Shown here: one piece after another, positions 19,104 to 28,136 of the stretch
Position numbering within the stretch: position 1 is the first letter of the stretch
Layout: each line of letters starts with the position of its first letter
Origin: Hellea sp.
GTDB lineage: Bacteria; Pseudomonadota; Alphaproteobacteria; Caulobacterales; Maricaulaceae
Reading direction: 5' to 3'
Assembly (NCBI GenBank): GCA_028224375.1
Contig: JAOIVW010000001.1
Coordinates: forward strand, 124,001-188,000
DNA length: 64,000 nucleotides
Position numbers and translations under genes: made by a program
Notes under the pieces: generated by a model
Databases searched by the model: none
The model's input: the letters and a program-made list of their open reading frames with translations, nothing else
What the model was told of the DNA's origin: nothing

Positions 19104-19991
19104 TTAGGGCATCTTTTCACCGCGAAAAGCTTCCACAATATCGTAGAAATCCCGCGCGGTCAGTGGAATGTTAAGAGCTTTGGCAGAATCAACGATACGC
19201 TCTGTTTTTTGAGTTCCAATGATAGGGATAACATTCGCGCCGTGCCCCATCGTAAAGGCCAGAGCAATATGTCCTCGCGGCGCGTCATAGCGCTTAGCCA
19301 GTGTATCTAACGCGTCTATTACAATACCGCTTTCAGAGAATACACGTCCGCGCGCCAATGGGGACCAAGCCAAAGCTGTGGCCGTATTTTCCTGACACCA
19401 ATCCAACGTCCCGTCGGTTATCGGGTATTGATGTAGAGCAGAAAATTCAGGTTGTGTCGTGATAATTTTGGTGCCCAGATGGGCTTGTAAAGCACGGGTT
19501 TGAGCGACTGTAAAATTAGAAACTCCAATATATTTTGTTTTTCCTGTTTTGACCATTTCATCTAAAGCCCGCGCAGTTTCGGCCATAGGCGTGGTTATAT
19601 CGGGACGATGGATTTGGTAGATGTCAACGTAATCAGTTTTCAAGCGCGCAAGGGACTTATCCATGGCTGTCATGAGATAATCATAAGTGCTGTCATAAGG
19701 CCGAACAGCATCAATGCCGCCCTTGGTCGCTATAACCATTTTATCGCGCAGATCAGGGGAGGCCTTTAAGACTTCGCCCAATACCTCTTCCGAGCCGCCA
19801 AAACCGCGCATATCACCCAATCCGTAAATATCAGCTGTGTCAATGAGTGTTAGGCCTGCCTCAAGGGCTGTACGAATTTTTGTATCGGCCTCTTGTAAGG
19901 AACTGTTTGCAAAGCGCCAGCAGCCATAGGCTATTGCGCCAACTTTAAGGTCCGATGAACCGAGTAAAACTTGTTTCATTCTCCGGATCAC
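19104..19991 (-). CDS. Aldo/keto reductase
   Basis: A 295-residue TIM-barrel NADPH oxidoreductase. The catalytic tetrad is visible as Asp and Tyr in LIDTADIYG, Lys in VIATKGG and His in IYQIHRPD. The C-terminal cofactor segment IPIIGTQKTERI is present. The first start is GTG 19991; ATG 19979 is an alternative but has GGAG only 1 nt before it. First gene of the operon with Gfo/Idh and TauD-like genes. Confidence 0.9.
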   Translation of the reverse strand: MIRRMKQVLLGSSDLKVGAIAYGCWRFANSSLQEADTKIRTALEAGLTLIDTADIYGLGDMRGFGGSEEVLGEVLKASPDLRDKMVIATKGGIDAVRPYDSTYDYLMTAMDKSLARLKTDYVDIYQIHRPDITTPMAETARALDEMVKTGKTKYIGVSNFTVAQTRALQAHLGTKIITTQPEFSALHQYPITDGTLDWCQENTATALAWSPLARGRVFSESGIVIDALDTLAKRYDAPRGHIALAFTMGHGANVIPIIGTQKTERIVDSAKALNIPLTARDFYDIVEAFRGEKMP

Positions 19992-20016
19992 TTTTCAAAA
20001 TTGGACTAGCTTGACT

Positions 20017-20745
20017 CTAGCTGTCTTTAAGAGCGTCTTCTAACATTTTATCTAGCTTTGTCGTATCAGCCCCAGCGATAAAGTCGTCATTAATGACGAA
20101 AAACGGCGTGCCTGTTAAAGCTGGAATACGGTTAGCCAAGAGAAGTCCGTCATCAAGGTGACGATCCATTTCCGAGTCTTCCATATCTCTCTTAAACTTA
20201 TCCATATCAAGGCCGGCTTCCTCAGCGAGGGCCAAAACACGATCTTGGGTTAAGCTGCGCTCATTCATTAGAGCGAAATGCAACAACGTATATTTGCCTT
20301 GCCGTCCTGCTGCGAGGGCGGCTTTAGCGGCATTGCGGGAGGTCTTCGTGCGCCCATCCAAAATCGGTAGTTCTTTAAAGACAACGCGAACATCGTTAGG
20401 GTGTCTGTCCATCACCTCTTTTAACCAATCCGAGGATTGCTTGCAGAAACCACAATTATAATCGAAAAACTCGACAACTGTAACCTTAGCATTTTTCGGT
20501 CCAATCGAAACATCACGCGGGTCTTTATAAAGCTGATCAGCCACGGCAGCTAAGGCCGCGCGATCTTCTTTTTTGTCAAGCTCGATAAGAGCTTCTCGCA
20601 AGATTTCAGGATTTTCCATTAAATATTCTTTGATGATGCTTTCAACATCTGCGCGCTTCATATCGCGCCCTTTGGACTCAGCTTGAGCACAACCTGACAC
20701 GGCGACAAGGGCAAGGGCCATTGCAGTGGTAGCAAATATTTTCAT
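20017..20745 (-). CDS. DsbA/ScsC-like thiol:disulfide oxidoreductase
   Basis: A 242-residue periplasmic thioredoxin-fold protein with active site CGFC in FFDYNCGFCKQSSDW and the cis-Pro loop TGTPFFV. The N-terminal extension VESIIKEYLMENPEILREAL resembles the ScsC/DsbG-like oligomerisation segment, so it may be an isomerase-like oligomer rather than a monomeric DsbA. The signal peptide ends either as a lipobox (VSGC, Cys19) or as a standard AQA cleavage site; the former would tether it to a membrane. It stands alone, 25 bp downstream of nothing related. Confidence 0.88.
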   Translation of the reverse strand: MKIFATTAMALALVAVSGCAQAESKGRDMKRADVESIIKEYLMENPEILREALIELDKKEDRAALAAVADQLYKDPRDVSIGPKNAKVTVVEFFDYNCGFCKQSSDWLKEVMDRHPNDVRVVFKELPILDGRTKTSRNAAKAALAAGRQGKYTLLHFALMNERSLTQDRVLALAEEAGLDMDKFKRDMEDSEMDRHLDDGLLLANRIPALTGTPFFVINDDFIAGADTTKLDKMLEDALKDS

Positions 20746-20872
20746 GAACGTGTCTCCAATAATTGGGCAGTGTCTAATCTATAAACCTTAACTATGGCTA
20801 GTGGTAAGTGGTAAAGGTTTTGTGACTATATATATTTTGCTTTAGGTGAGCTTCACCGCAAATGCGTGAGAA

Positions 20873-22270
20873 TTAGTTGGCGCCTACGCTAAAGGTCAAA
20901 GGTTTGGGGCCGCGATTGCGGCCGCGTTTATTTAACTGAGCCTCAGATACCACAATAATGTCGGAGGCCCTCCGCCATTGAGGGTCACCGCGGGGTAAGT
21001 CCTGCTGAGCCCGCTGCGCAAATGAACGCGCGCGGTTTAAGTCGCCAACAGCGTAGGCTTGCTCGGCAACGGCATATTTCGCCAAAGCGTCTTGTCCTAA
21101 CTCTCCATATGCGCGGGAGAGAGTATACCAGGCATAACTGTTGCCGTTTTCGGTTGTCAGGGCTGACTTAAGCAAAGTTATAGCCTCCTTAACACTAGAG
21201 GGGTCATTTGTTTCTAGTAACGACTGCGCAAGCGCGATTTCCAAAAGCGGAGCGTCAGGCTTTAATTCAAGTGCTTCACGCGCAGGCGCGATGGCTTTTT
21301 CGCGTTGTCCGCTTTCATATAAAATTTGTGCTTTAAGTTCATAAAAATAAGGATTGTCAGGTTCTTCTTCAATCAAGCTATCAATTTCCCGAACCGCATT
21401 GCGTAAATCAGCGGCTCTATAATGCGCGACGGCACGGGCATAGCGGGCTGGTTTTGACTGATCTTCAGGTGGGTATTTGGAGAAGACAACTTGTGGGCCT
21501 TCGAGAAATCCGCGCAACTTCGCTTTTGCCATGTCGAGCCGGTGTTGTTCTTCTTCAGTATCTGTAACGTCAGTGTAAGGACTTTCCTCAACGCGTTCGC
21601 GCAGCGCATCAATACGGTCAGAGGATAAAGGATGACCACGGAAATAAGGATAGCGGCGGGCATTGGAGAGCACTTCTTGCGCGCGGAAGCGGTCAAAGAA
21701 ATCAATTAAGCCCTGACCTGATTGGCCTGTGGCTTCCATATATTGCGCGGCATATTGGTCGGCTGATGATTCGTTTACGCGGGAATAGGCGAGGGCTTCA
21801 ATCTGGCCGAATTGCTGTGAACCCCCTAATACAAGCGCACCCGCTTGACCTTCACCCGCCAATATTGCTGCAAGGCCGATACCTGCGGCTATCAACATAG
21901 CGCCATAAGCCGAACGGTTGCCGTAATCGCTGCGCACGATATGTCCGCCGGCAATGTGCCCCGCTTCGTGGGCGATGACACCTTTAAGCTGGTTTGGAGT
22001 GTCAGATTGAAGAATGATGCCGCTATGCAGGAAGATGTTCTGACCGCGCGTTACAAAGGCGTTCAAACTTGGGTCATTGACCAGATAAAGATCTACACTT
22101 GAAGGACTAAGTCCCGCGGCCCGCAAAATAGGGGTCGTATAGTCCCGCATGGTCTCTTCAATTTCGGTGTCCCGGAGTAGAGATTGCGCAAATGCTGGTG
22201 CGGCATGCATAACCGTGACTAGCATTGCTAGGGTTATGGCAAAAAAAGACTTCGTCGAATGTTTAAGCAC
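20873..22270 (-). CDS. M48 metalloprotease with TPR domain, BepA-like
   Basis: A 465-residue periplasmic protease with a signal peptide ending PAFAQ. The zinc motif HEAGH lies in GVIAHEAGHIAGGH and the third ligand Glu in RVNESSADQYAAQY. A C-terminal TPR region begins at about residue 265 (ARAVAHYRAADLRNAV) and would bind substrates. BepA (YfgC) degrades stalled LptD and assists outer-membrane protein assembly. Function here is inferred by architecture; TamA/TamB elsewhere in the window serve the same compartment. Confidence 0.9.
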   Translation of the reverse strand: MLKHSTKSFFAITLAMLVTVMHAAPAFAQSLLRDTEIEETMRDYTTPILRAAGLSPSSVDLYLVNDPSLNAFVTRGQNIFLHSGIILQSDTPNQLKGVIAHEAGHIAGGHIVRSDYGNRSAYGAMLIAAGIGLAAILAGEGQAGALVLGGSQQFGQIEALAYSRVNESSADQYAAQYMEATGQSGQGLIDFFDRFRAQEVLSNARRYPYFRGHPLSSDRIDALRERVEESPYTDVTDTEEEQHRLDMAKAKLRGFLEGPQVVFSKYPPEDQSKPARYARAVAHYRAADLRNAVREIDSLIEEEPDNPYFYELKAQILYESGQREKAIAPAREALELKPDAPLLEIALAQSLLETNDPSSVKEAITLLKSALTTENGNSYAWYTLSRAYGELGQDALAKYAVAEQAYAVGDLNRARSFAQRAQQDLPRGDPQWRRASDIIVVSEAQLNKRGRNRGPKPLTFSVGAN

Positions 22271-22381
22271 AGAGAGAGATTCCTGTTTAATTTCTTGTAA
22301 TATATCCTGTTTTACTAGGCTATCGTCAAGTTACCCGCCCGTAACATTGCAGTGAAATGTCAGTTATTATTTACCTTCTAT

Positions 22382-22966
22382 TCACGACCCTAAGAGATGC
22401 ATAACGATAGGAAGGATGACGTAATAAGCGAAGAGCAGTCCCAGAATGATTTTAACCCAGAGTTTTGGAAAGCGCCGCCAGAGTACTACCATAGATATTA
22501 CGGCAATGGCGGCTTCAATGAGGCTTACGACTCCAGCATGATGATCGCGTTCATAATAAGAAAAAGGCGAGATAAACCGCCAATCTGAAAGAGGCCAAAA
22601 ATGGCGATAAGCATCATGATTATGCACAGGCAAATCCGTGGCCATATGTGTAAGCGCAGCCAAAGCAAAGAAAAGCAGAACCTTTCCCCAAGTTTTGGCC
22701 CGCATGACATATCCTATGACCGCTAATGCTCCATAAATTGGAATAGAGTTGAAGTAGGCAATCAGATTTTGCATGGCCTCTTGGAAATAGAGCTCTCGCC
22801 ATATTTTTTGCCAGGACTCATCATTTACGAAGCGCTGATAAGGTGCCCAAATATAAATAGCGGCATCAGGGATAATTGACCCCAGAAAAACAGCCCAATT
22901 TCTTTTTTTATCTCCCTTTTTCGAGAGAAGTGCCAAGGCTAGCAGAGTGTGAGTCGGTGATTGCAC
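22382..22966 (-). CDS. YdjM/DUF457-like membrane-bound metal-dependent hydrolase family protein
   Basis: A 194-residue inner-membrane protein with about four helices. Family-like polar signatures are PTHTLLALALL at the N-terminus, GSIIPDAAIY, and a His/Asp cluster THMATDLPVHNHDAY that could bind a metal. It starts with GTG directly after the upstream acyltransferase stop (TAG-GTG), so it is the third gene of a unit with the two acyltransferases and may also act on lipids. Catalytic activity is unproven for the family. Confidence 0.65.
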   Translation of the reverse strand: MQSPTHTLLALALLSKKGDKKRNWAVFLGSIIPDAAIYIWAPYQRFVNDESWQKIWRELYFQEAMQNLIAYFNSIPIYGALAVIGYVMRAKTWGKVLLFFALAALTHMATDLPVHNHDAYRHFWPLSDWRFISPFSYYERDHHAGVVSLIEAAIAVISMVVLWRRFPKLWVKIILGLLFAYYVILPIVMHLLGS

Positions 22967-23563
22967 CTATTTTTGCCGTTCAGGGTGTACGCCTATCCAA
23001 GTTTCATCAACATAGCTCTTTATAGCCTCATTATCAGCCTTTAAATCACCAGTAAGGGGGAAGAGGCGGTCGAGCACAACTTCTTTTTTTGGGCCGTCAA
23101 AAGCGCAGATAAAAACGGGTACATTGGCGGCATAGGCGGCGCGCAGATAACCCGTTTTATATTTAGGCACGAGGCTGCGTGTGCCTTCAGGCGGGAAGCC
23201 GACACAGACTTTGTCCGCAGAATCGAATAGCGCTGAAACTTGATCGACAACATTATTGCCTTTGCCGCGGTCAACAGGATATCCGCCAAGTGCGCGGAAT
23301 AATGGTCCCATAGGCCAAAAGAACCATTCTTTCTTGATAAGAAAGGTATATTTAAACCCTGAGGCCAGCATGGCGAGGGAGGCTGATATGGCATCCCAAT
23401 TAGATGTGTGCGGAACACCAATAATCACAAATTTTGGCACGTCAGGCATCTTGCCGACCAATTTCCAGCCTGTCAGTTTTAAGCCTAAAGACCCCAAACC
23501 GCGAGAAAGAGCATTGCCCATACGCGGGGAGTGTTCGCTCATATGTGGATTGTCGTATTTCAT
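22967..23563 (-). CDS. Lysophospholipid/1-acylglycerol-phosphate acyltransferase, copy 2
   Basis: A 198-residue PlsC-family acyltransferase with the HX4D motif as HTSNWD, and PPEGTRS as the phosphate-binding motif. It lines up along its whole length with the protein of the upstream gene (shared IGVPHTSNWD, FFWP, LGG-P-DR, PEGTRS, GYLR-AYAA-VPVF), so the two are tandem duplicates. It lacks a clear membrane anchor. It would transfer an acyl chain to a lysophospholipid or related lipid at the inner membrane. Confidence 0.85.
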   Translation of the reverse strand: MKYDNPHMSEHSPRMGNALSRGLGSLGLKLTGWKLVGKMPDVPKFVIIGVPHTSNWDAISASLAMLASGFKYTFLIKKEWFFWPMGPLFRALGGYPVDRGKGNNVVDQVSALFDSADKVCVGFPPEGTRSLVPKYKTGYLRAAYAANVPVFICAFDGPKKEVVLDRLFPLTGDLKADNEAIKSYVDETWIGVHPERQK

Positions 23564-23571
23564 AATCTAAC

Positions 23572-24165
23572 TTAGCCTAATTCAGGGCGTATGCCTTTGT
23601 AAGTCTTGTCGTAATAAGCTTTGATTTTACGATTATCAACCTCAGTATCAAGGGTGAGGGGCCAGACCCTATCCAGAACAACATGCTTATTTTCAGCATC
23701 TAGCGCAATTAGAAAGACGGGCACTTTGGCCGCATAAGCGATACGCAAATAACCTTTCTTCAAAGCCTTGACCTTTGACCGTGTGCCTTCGGGGGTAATA
23801 CCCAGCCAGGCCTTATCATTCGCTGCGAACCAGTCGGCCATTTGGGTGGTGAGGTCGCTCTTAGATTTGCGGTCTATTGGAACGCCGCCCAGTTTTTTAA
23901 AAAACCCGCTCAGAGGCCAGAAAAACGCTTCCTTTTTCATCATCCATGAGGCGCGAAGCCCGACGGCCTGCATGGAGGCCACGGCAATAATTAGGTCCCA
24001 ATTAGAGGTATGCGGCACGCCGATAAAGACAACTTTGGACTCTTGAGGAAACTCGCCCACAATTTTCCAGCCCAGTATGTTGAGAATAGTCGCGCCAAGC
24101 CATTTCGTCAGGCGGTTACCGCGTTGGGGTACATGCGCATTTGTAACGTGGTCATATTGAGCCAT
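23572..24165 (-). CDS. Lysophospholipid/1-acylglycerol-phosphate acyltransferase, copy 1
   Basis: A 197-residue PlsC-family enzyme with HTSNWD and TPEGTRS motifs. It is the first gene of a three-gene leftward unit (8 bp to the second copy). Differences from its neighbour cluster in the acyl-chain-facing helix (LIIAVASMQAVGLRASW here), so the two may prefer different acyl donors or acceptors. Divergent from gatC with a 114-bp shared promoter region. Confidence 0.85.
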   Translation of the reverse strand: MAQYDHVTNAHVPQRGNRLTKWLGATILNILGWKIVGEFPQESKVVFIGVPHTSNWDLIIAVASMQAVGLRASWMMKKEAFFWPLSGFFKKLGGVPIDRKSKSDLTTQMADWFAANDKAWLGITPEGTRSKVKALKKGYLRIAYAAKVPVFLIALDAENKHVVLDRVWPLTLDTEVDNRKIKAYYDKTYKGIRPELG

Positions 24166-24279
24166 GGGTGTCCTTTGTTTGGGCGGGGATAACTAAATTC
24201 GCAGGTGAGGGCAATCCATCACTTGCCCACCGCCGATGCCCCTGCTAACTCGCGCATTCAGTATTTAATGGAGACTCAC

Positions 24280-24582
24280 GTGAGTAACCCTGTTGGCGCG
24301 GTTAGCGCTGAAGATGTCAAGAAAATCGCCCGTCTGTCGCGGCTTCATGTTGAGACGGACCGCCTGCAGCCGCTAGCCGATGATTTGAACGGTATTTTAA
24401 AATGGATTGAACAGCTTAACGAAGTTGATGTTGAGGGCGTTGAGCCTATGACCTCTGCCGTCAATATGTCCGCGCCCATGCGCAAGGACGAAATTTCAGA
24501 TGGCGGCAAGCGCGACGATATTCTTAAAAATGCCCCGAAACAGGATGACGGTTTCTTCGTCGTCCCAAGAAGTGTGGAGTAG
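24280..24582 (+). CDS. gatC: Asp-tRNA(Asn)/Glu-tRNA(Gln) amidotransferase subunit C
   Basis: About 100 residues, the normal size. [17 protein letters not shown] and [22 protein letters not shown] are family signatures. GatC stabilises GatA-GatB in the transamidation of mischarged Glu-tRNA(Gln) or Asp-tRNA(Asn). A GTG start at 24280 is chosen because GGAG (24270-24273) lies 6 nt upstream; ATG 24268 is in frame but overlaps that ribosome site. gatA follows after 4 bp. Confidence 0.92.
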   Translation: MSNPVGAVSAEDVKKIARLSRLHVETDRLQPLADDLNGILKWIEQLNEVDVEGVEPMTSAVNMSAPMRKDEISDGGKRDDILKNAPKQDDGFFVVPRSVE

Positions 24583-24586
24583 GGCG

Positions 24587-26053
24587 ATGAGCGATTTAAC
24601 CAAACTTACACTCGAAGGCGCTTTGGACGGTATGGCTAAAGGAGACTTTAGTTCTGTTGAACTGACCAAAGCGCATATTGACGCTTGTATGGAAGGCGCG
24701 GATCTCAACGCCTTTGTGACAACGACATTTGAACTGGCGATGGAGCAAGCCGAAGCCTCTGATGCACGCCGTGCAAAAGGTGAGGTGGGATTGCTCGAAG
24801 GCGCGCCGCTCGGCGTGAAGGACTTGTTTTGCACCGAGGGCGTGAGGACAACAGCCGGGTCTAAAATACTTGGTAATTTCACCCCGACTTATGAGAGCTC
24901 CGTAACAGCGAATATGAAAGCCGACGGTATGGTGATGCTGGGTAAGCTCAATCTCGATGAATTTGCCATGGGCAGTTCGAATGAAACATCTCACTTTGGC
25001 CCCGTGATTAACCCCTGGCGTAAAGGCGAAGATCTTGTGCCGGGCGGATCTTCCGGCGGGTCAGCCGCTGCCGTTGGCGCGGATATGTGCCTTGGCGCCA
25101 CCGCGACAGATACGGGCGGGTCTATTCGTCAGCCCGCAAGTTTTACAGGTACAGTCGGGATTAAGCCGACCTATGGCCGCTGCTCGCGTTGGGGCACAGT
25201 CGCTTTTGCGAGTTCACTCGACCAAGCGGGGCCAATTGCCAAGACCGTCAAAGACGCCGCGATATTGCTCGAAAGTATGGCGGGATATGATGCCAAGGAC
25301 AGCACTTCCCTAAATGTGGCTGTGCCGAAATGGTCAGACAGCTGCGGGAAATCCATTAAAGGGATGCGTATTGGTGTTCCCAAAGAATATCGTCTCGACG
25401 AGATGCCAGCCGACATTCAAACGCTTTGGGATCAGGGTATTGAATGGATGAAAGCGGCAGGCGCAGAGATTGTTCCGATTACGCTGCCCCATACGAAATA
25501 TGCGCTCCCCGCTTATTATGTTGTCGCGCCTGCCGAAGCCTCCTCAAATCTCGCCCGTTATGACGGTATGCGTTATGGTTTGCGCGTGGATGGCACAGAT
25601 TTGAACGACACTTATGACCGTACGCGGACAGAAGGTTTCGGCAAAGAAGTCCGCCGCCGCATCATGATTGGGACTTATGTGCTCTCCGCAGGTTATTACG
25701 ATGCCTATTATCTGCGCGCGCAAAAGGTGCGCACGCGGATTGTCCAAGATTTCGAAAATGCGTGGCAAACATGTGACGCCATCCTGACGCCGACAGCGCC
25801 TAGCGCGCCATTCGCCGTAGGCCGCAAAGTTAATGATCCTGTGAAGATGTATTTGAATGATATCTTCACGGTGACAACAAACCTCGCGGGATTACCGGGG
25901 ATTTCTGTGCCTGCAGGATTAGATGCAGATGGCTTGCCGTTAGGATTGCAGATTATTGGTAAAGCGCTGGACGAAAATACTGTTTTTAAGGCCGCGAGTG
26001 CGCTCGAGGATGCGGCTGGGTTTAGCGCGAAGCCGGAGAAGTGGTGGAAATAG
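24587..26053 (+). CDS. gatA: Asp-tRNA(Asn)/Glu-tRNA(Gln) amidotransferase subunit A
   Basis: A 488-residue amidase-signature enzyme that releases ammonia from glutamine for tRNA amidation. The Ser-cisSer-Lys triad is visible: Lys in LGVKDLFC, cis-Ser in [11 protein letters not shown] and the nucleophile Ser in [12 protein letters not shown]. Start ATG 24587 follows the gatC stop by 4 bp with GGAGTAGGG upstream. Its last 13 bp overlap a small membrane ORF that intervenes before gatB. Confidence 0.97.
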   Translation: MSDLTKLTLEGALDGMAKGDFSSVELTKAHIDACMEGADLNAFVTTTFELAMEQAEASDARRAKGEVGLLEGAPLGVKDLFCTEGVRTTAGSKILGNFTPTYESSVTANMKADGMVMLGKLNLDEFAMGSSNETSHFGPVINPWRKGEDLVPGGSSGGSAAAVGADMCLGATATDTGGSIRQPASFTGTVGIKPTYGRCSRWGTVAFASSLDQAGPIAKTVKDAAILLESMAGYDAKDSTSLNVAVPKWSDSCGKSIKGMRIGVPKEYRLDEMPADIQTLWDQGIEWMKAAGAEIVPITLPHTKYALPAYYVVAPAEASSNLARYDGMRYGLRVDGTDLNDTYDRTRTEGFGKEVRRRIMIGTYVLSAGYYDAYYLRAQKVRTRIVQDFENAWQTCDAILTPTAPSAPFAVGRKVNDPVKMYLNDIFTVTTNLAGLPGISVPAGLDADGLPLGLQIIGKALDENTVFKAASALEDAAGFSAKPEKWWK

Positions 26054-26259
26054 TGTTGGGCGATTATGATAATTTTGTTTTTGGTGCGCTATTTGGATTA
26101 GCCTGCGGTTTTTTTGCGAGTCTATTCGTTTTGAATTTTTTTCATCAGCAAAGCAGAGCACAAAATTACTCCCATTATAGCCTTTTATTGGCCAGACTAA
26201 ATGAACTTACTAATCGTGACCCTCTCACTGAGTGGGATGAACTGGATGAGGAAGAATAA
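26041..26259 (+). CDS. Small single-helix membrane protein between gatA and gatB
   Basis: A 72-residue ORF with one hydrophobic helix (about residues 12-34, [20 protein letters not shown]) and a C-terminal acidic tail (EWDELDEEE). It starts at GTG 26041 or 26044 inside the end of gatA, with GGAG at 26035-26038. Its stop overlaps the gatB ATG as TAATG, a classic coupling arrangement. I do not recognise it. The overlaps at both ends argue that it is really translated rather than a chance frame. Confidence 0.6.
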   Translation: MVEIVLGDYDNFVFGALFGLACGFFASLFVLNFFHQQSRAQNYSHYSLLLARLNELTNRDPLTEWDELDEEE

Positions 26260-27752
26260 TGTTTACAGCAGAGCGGGTCGGAGACCCACGCGATTATATT
26301 AAAGGCGAGACGGGGGATTGGGAAATCATCATCGGGTTGGAAGTCCATGCCCAAGTCGCGAGTAATTCCAAGCTCTTTTCGGGCTCGTCCACGGAATATG
26401 GCTCTGAGCCGAATAGCCAAGTCTCGCTTGTTGACGCGGGTATGCCGGGCATGCTGCCTGTGGTGAATGAGTTTTGTGTTGAGCAAGCCGTGAAGACTGG
26501 GCTGGGCCTGAACGCGAAAATCAATCTCTTCTCGCGCTTTGACCGCAAGAATTATTTCTATGTCGACCTGCCCCAAGGCTATCAGATTTCACAATTCGAG
26601 CACCCGATTGTGGGTGAGGGCGAAATTGAAGTCCTCCCCATTGATGCCGATGGCAATACATTAGAGCCCGTCACTGTCGGGATTGAGCGTCTGCATTTGG
26701 AGCAAGATGCGGGTAAATCCGTGCATGACCTCTCGCCTGATGAAACTTATGTTGATTTAAACCGCTGCGGCGTGGCGCTGATGGAGATTGTCTCCAAGCC
26801 CGATATGCGTTCGCCCGAAGAGGCCTCTGCCTATGTCGAAAAGCTCCGCGGTATAGTCCGCGCGCTCGGCACCTGTGACGGCGATATGGAGAAGGGCAAT
26901 CTTCGCGCTGATGTCAACGTGTCTGTGCGCAAACCGGGCGGAGAGCTTGGTACGCGCTGCGAGATTAAGAACGTCAACTCTATGCGCTTTATTCGCCAAG
27001 CCATTAATTATGAAGCCCGCCGCCATATAGACATTATCGAAGCGGGCGGCACGATTGATCAGGAAACACGCCTTTTTGACAGCGTGAAGGGCGAGACCCG
27101 TACCATGCGCTCCAAAGAAGACGCCCATGATTACCGTTATTTCCCTGACCCGGATTTGCTCCCGCTAGAGCTTGAGCAGAGCTTCGTTGATAAGGTGAAA
27201 GCTGAGCTGCCGGAACTCCCCGATGCCATTAAGGCGCGTTTCATGGCGGATTATAATTTGTCAGAATATGACGCGCGTATCCTCACGGCGGATAAGACCA
27301 AGAGTGATTTTTACGAAGTCGTTGCTAAAGGCCGTGACGCCAAAATTGCGGCGAACTGGACAATGGGCGAGCTGTTCGGCGCGCTCAATAAGGCGAGCAC
27401 AGAACTTGAAGATAGTCCAGTGACGGCGGATATGCTCGGCGGCTTGATTGATCGTATCGCGGATAAGACGATCTCAGGCAAAATAGCCAAAGATGTCTTT
27501 GAGCGTATGTTTGGCGGCGAAGGCGATGCCGATACCATCATTGAGACACAAGGCCTCAAGCAAGTCACTGATATGGGCGCGATTGAAGCCATGGTCGATA
27601 AAGCCATCGCGGATAATTCAGGCCAAGCGGCGGCGGCCAAAGAAAACCCGAAACTATTGGGCTTTTTCGTCGGCCAAGTCATGAAAGCATCGCAAGGCAA
27701 AGCCAACCCGCAAGCGGTGAATGAGATATTGCGCAAAAAGTTAGGGCTGTAA
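26259..27752 (+). CDS. gatB: Asp-tRNA(Asn)/Glu-tRNA(Gln) amidotransferase subunit B
   Basis: A 497-residue kinase-like subunit that activates the tRNA-bound carboxylate and binds t[36 protein letters not shown] and RADVNVSVR are family signatures, and the C-terminal YqeY-like tRNA-binding domain ends in [13 protein letters not shown]. An N-terminal extension of some 20 residues precedes the usual start. Its ATG overlaps the stop of the small membrane ORF. Confidence 0.97.
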   Translation: MFTAERVGDPRDYIKGETGDWEIIIGLEVHAQVASNSKLFSGSSTEYGSEPNSQVSLVDAGMPGMLPVVNEFCVEQAVKTGLGLNAKINLFSRFDRKNYFYVDLPQGYQISQFEHPIVGEGEIEVLPIDADGNTLEPVTVGIERLHLEQDAGKSVHDLSPDETYVDLNRCGVALMEIVSKPDMRSPEEASAYVEKLRGIVRALGTCDGDMEKGNLRADVNVSVRKPGGELGTRCEIKNVNSMRFIRQAINYEARRHIDIIEAGGTIDQETRLFDSVKGETRTMRSKEDAHDYRYFPDPDLLPLELEQSFVDKVKAELPELPDAIKARFMADYNLSEYDARILTADKTKSDFYEVVAKGRDAKIAANWTMGELFGALNKASTELEDSPVTADMLGGLIDRIADKTISGKIAKDVFERMFGGEGDADTIIETQGLKQVTDMGAIEAMVDKAIADNSGQAAAAKENPKLLGFFVGQVMKASQGKANPQAVNEILRKKLGL

Positions 27753-27753
27753 T

Positions 27754-27963
27754 TTGTACTCTGACTTTGAACGCTTAGCTCCCTTTATGGCGCTTTTCAG
27801 TGCCGTTGTCTTCGGCGTTATCGTCTGGTTCGTACTCGTGGAGTTTACGAATTTGGACCAAGCCATGGCCGCAGGGATTGGCGCTATACTAGGAGGGGCT
27901 GATTATTTTATGCTCCGCTTTGTATTTAACAAAGCTATTCAAGCTCAGAAAGATAAACGGTGA
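27754..27963 (+). CDS. Small two-helix membrane protein, paralogue A
   Basis: A 69-residue ORF starting at TTG 27754, 1 bp after the gatB stop. Two hydrophobic helices (about 10-30 and 38-56) are followed by a basic tail (KAIQAQKDKR). The second helix and what follows match the next small ORF: AAGIGAILGGADYFML here against AAGVGIVVAVADYFFL there. The stop overlaps the next GTG start (GTGA). Function unknown. Confidence 0.55.
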   Translation: MYSDFERLAPFMALFSAVVFGVIVWFVLVEFTNLDQAMAAGIGAILGGADYFMLRFVFNKAIQAQKDKR

Positions 27964-28133
27964 GGCTCCAAGAGGGTCCTGCATTTGGCGCGCTCATTAT
28001 CGGGGGTGGGTTTACGTATTTCCTATACGGTAAAACCCAGAATATCTTATTAGCGGCAGGCGTTGGAATAGTGGTTGCAGTCGCTGACTATTTCTTCTTA
28101 GTTTGGATTAACAATTTCAAAAAGAAAAAGTAA
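27960..28133 (+). CDS. Small two-helix membrane protein, paralogue B
   Basis: A 57-residue ORF starting at GTG 27960 within the GTGA overlap with paralogue A and ending in TAA at 28131-28133. It has two helices (about 8-22 and 29-50), one conserved ADYF motif and a C-terminal run of lysines. A nitroreductase ATG follows 3 bp later, so this is a tightly packed operon downstream of gatB. Homology to the preceding ORF is the main evidence that both are real. Confidence 0.55.
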   Translation: MRLQEGPAFGALIIGGGFTYFLYGKTQNILLAAGVGIVVAVADYFFLVWINNFKKKK

Positions 28134-28136
28134 TTC

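Noticed and set aside
20844-20860. GGTGA/TCACC hairpin after the M48 protease gene
   Set aside because: Only 5 bp and followed by A-rich sequence, not a U-tract.
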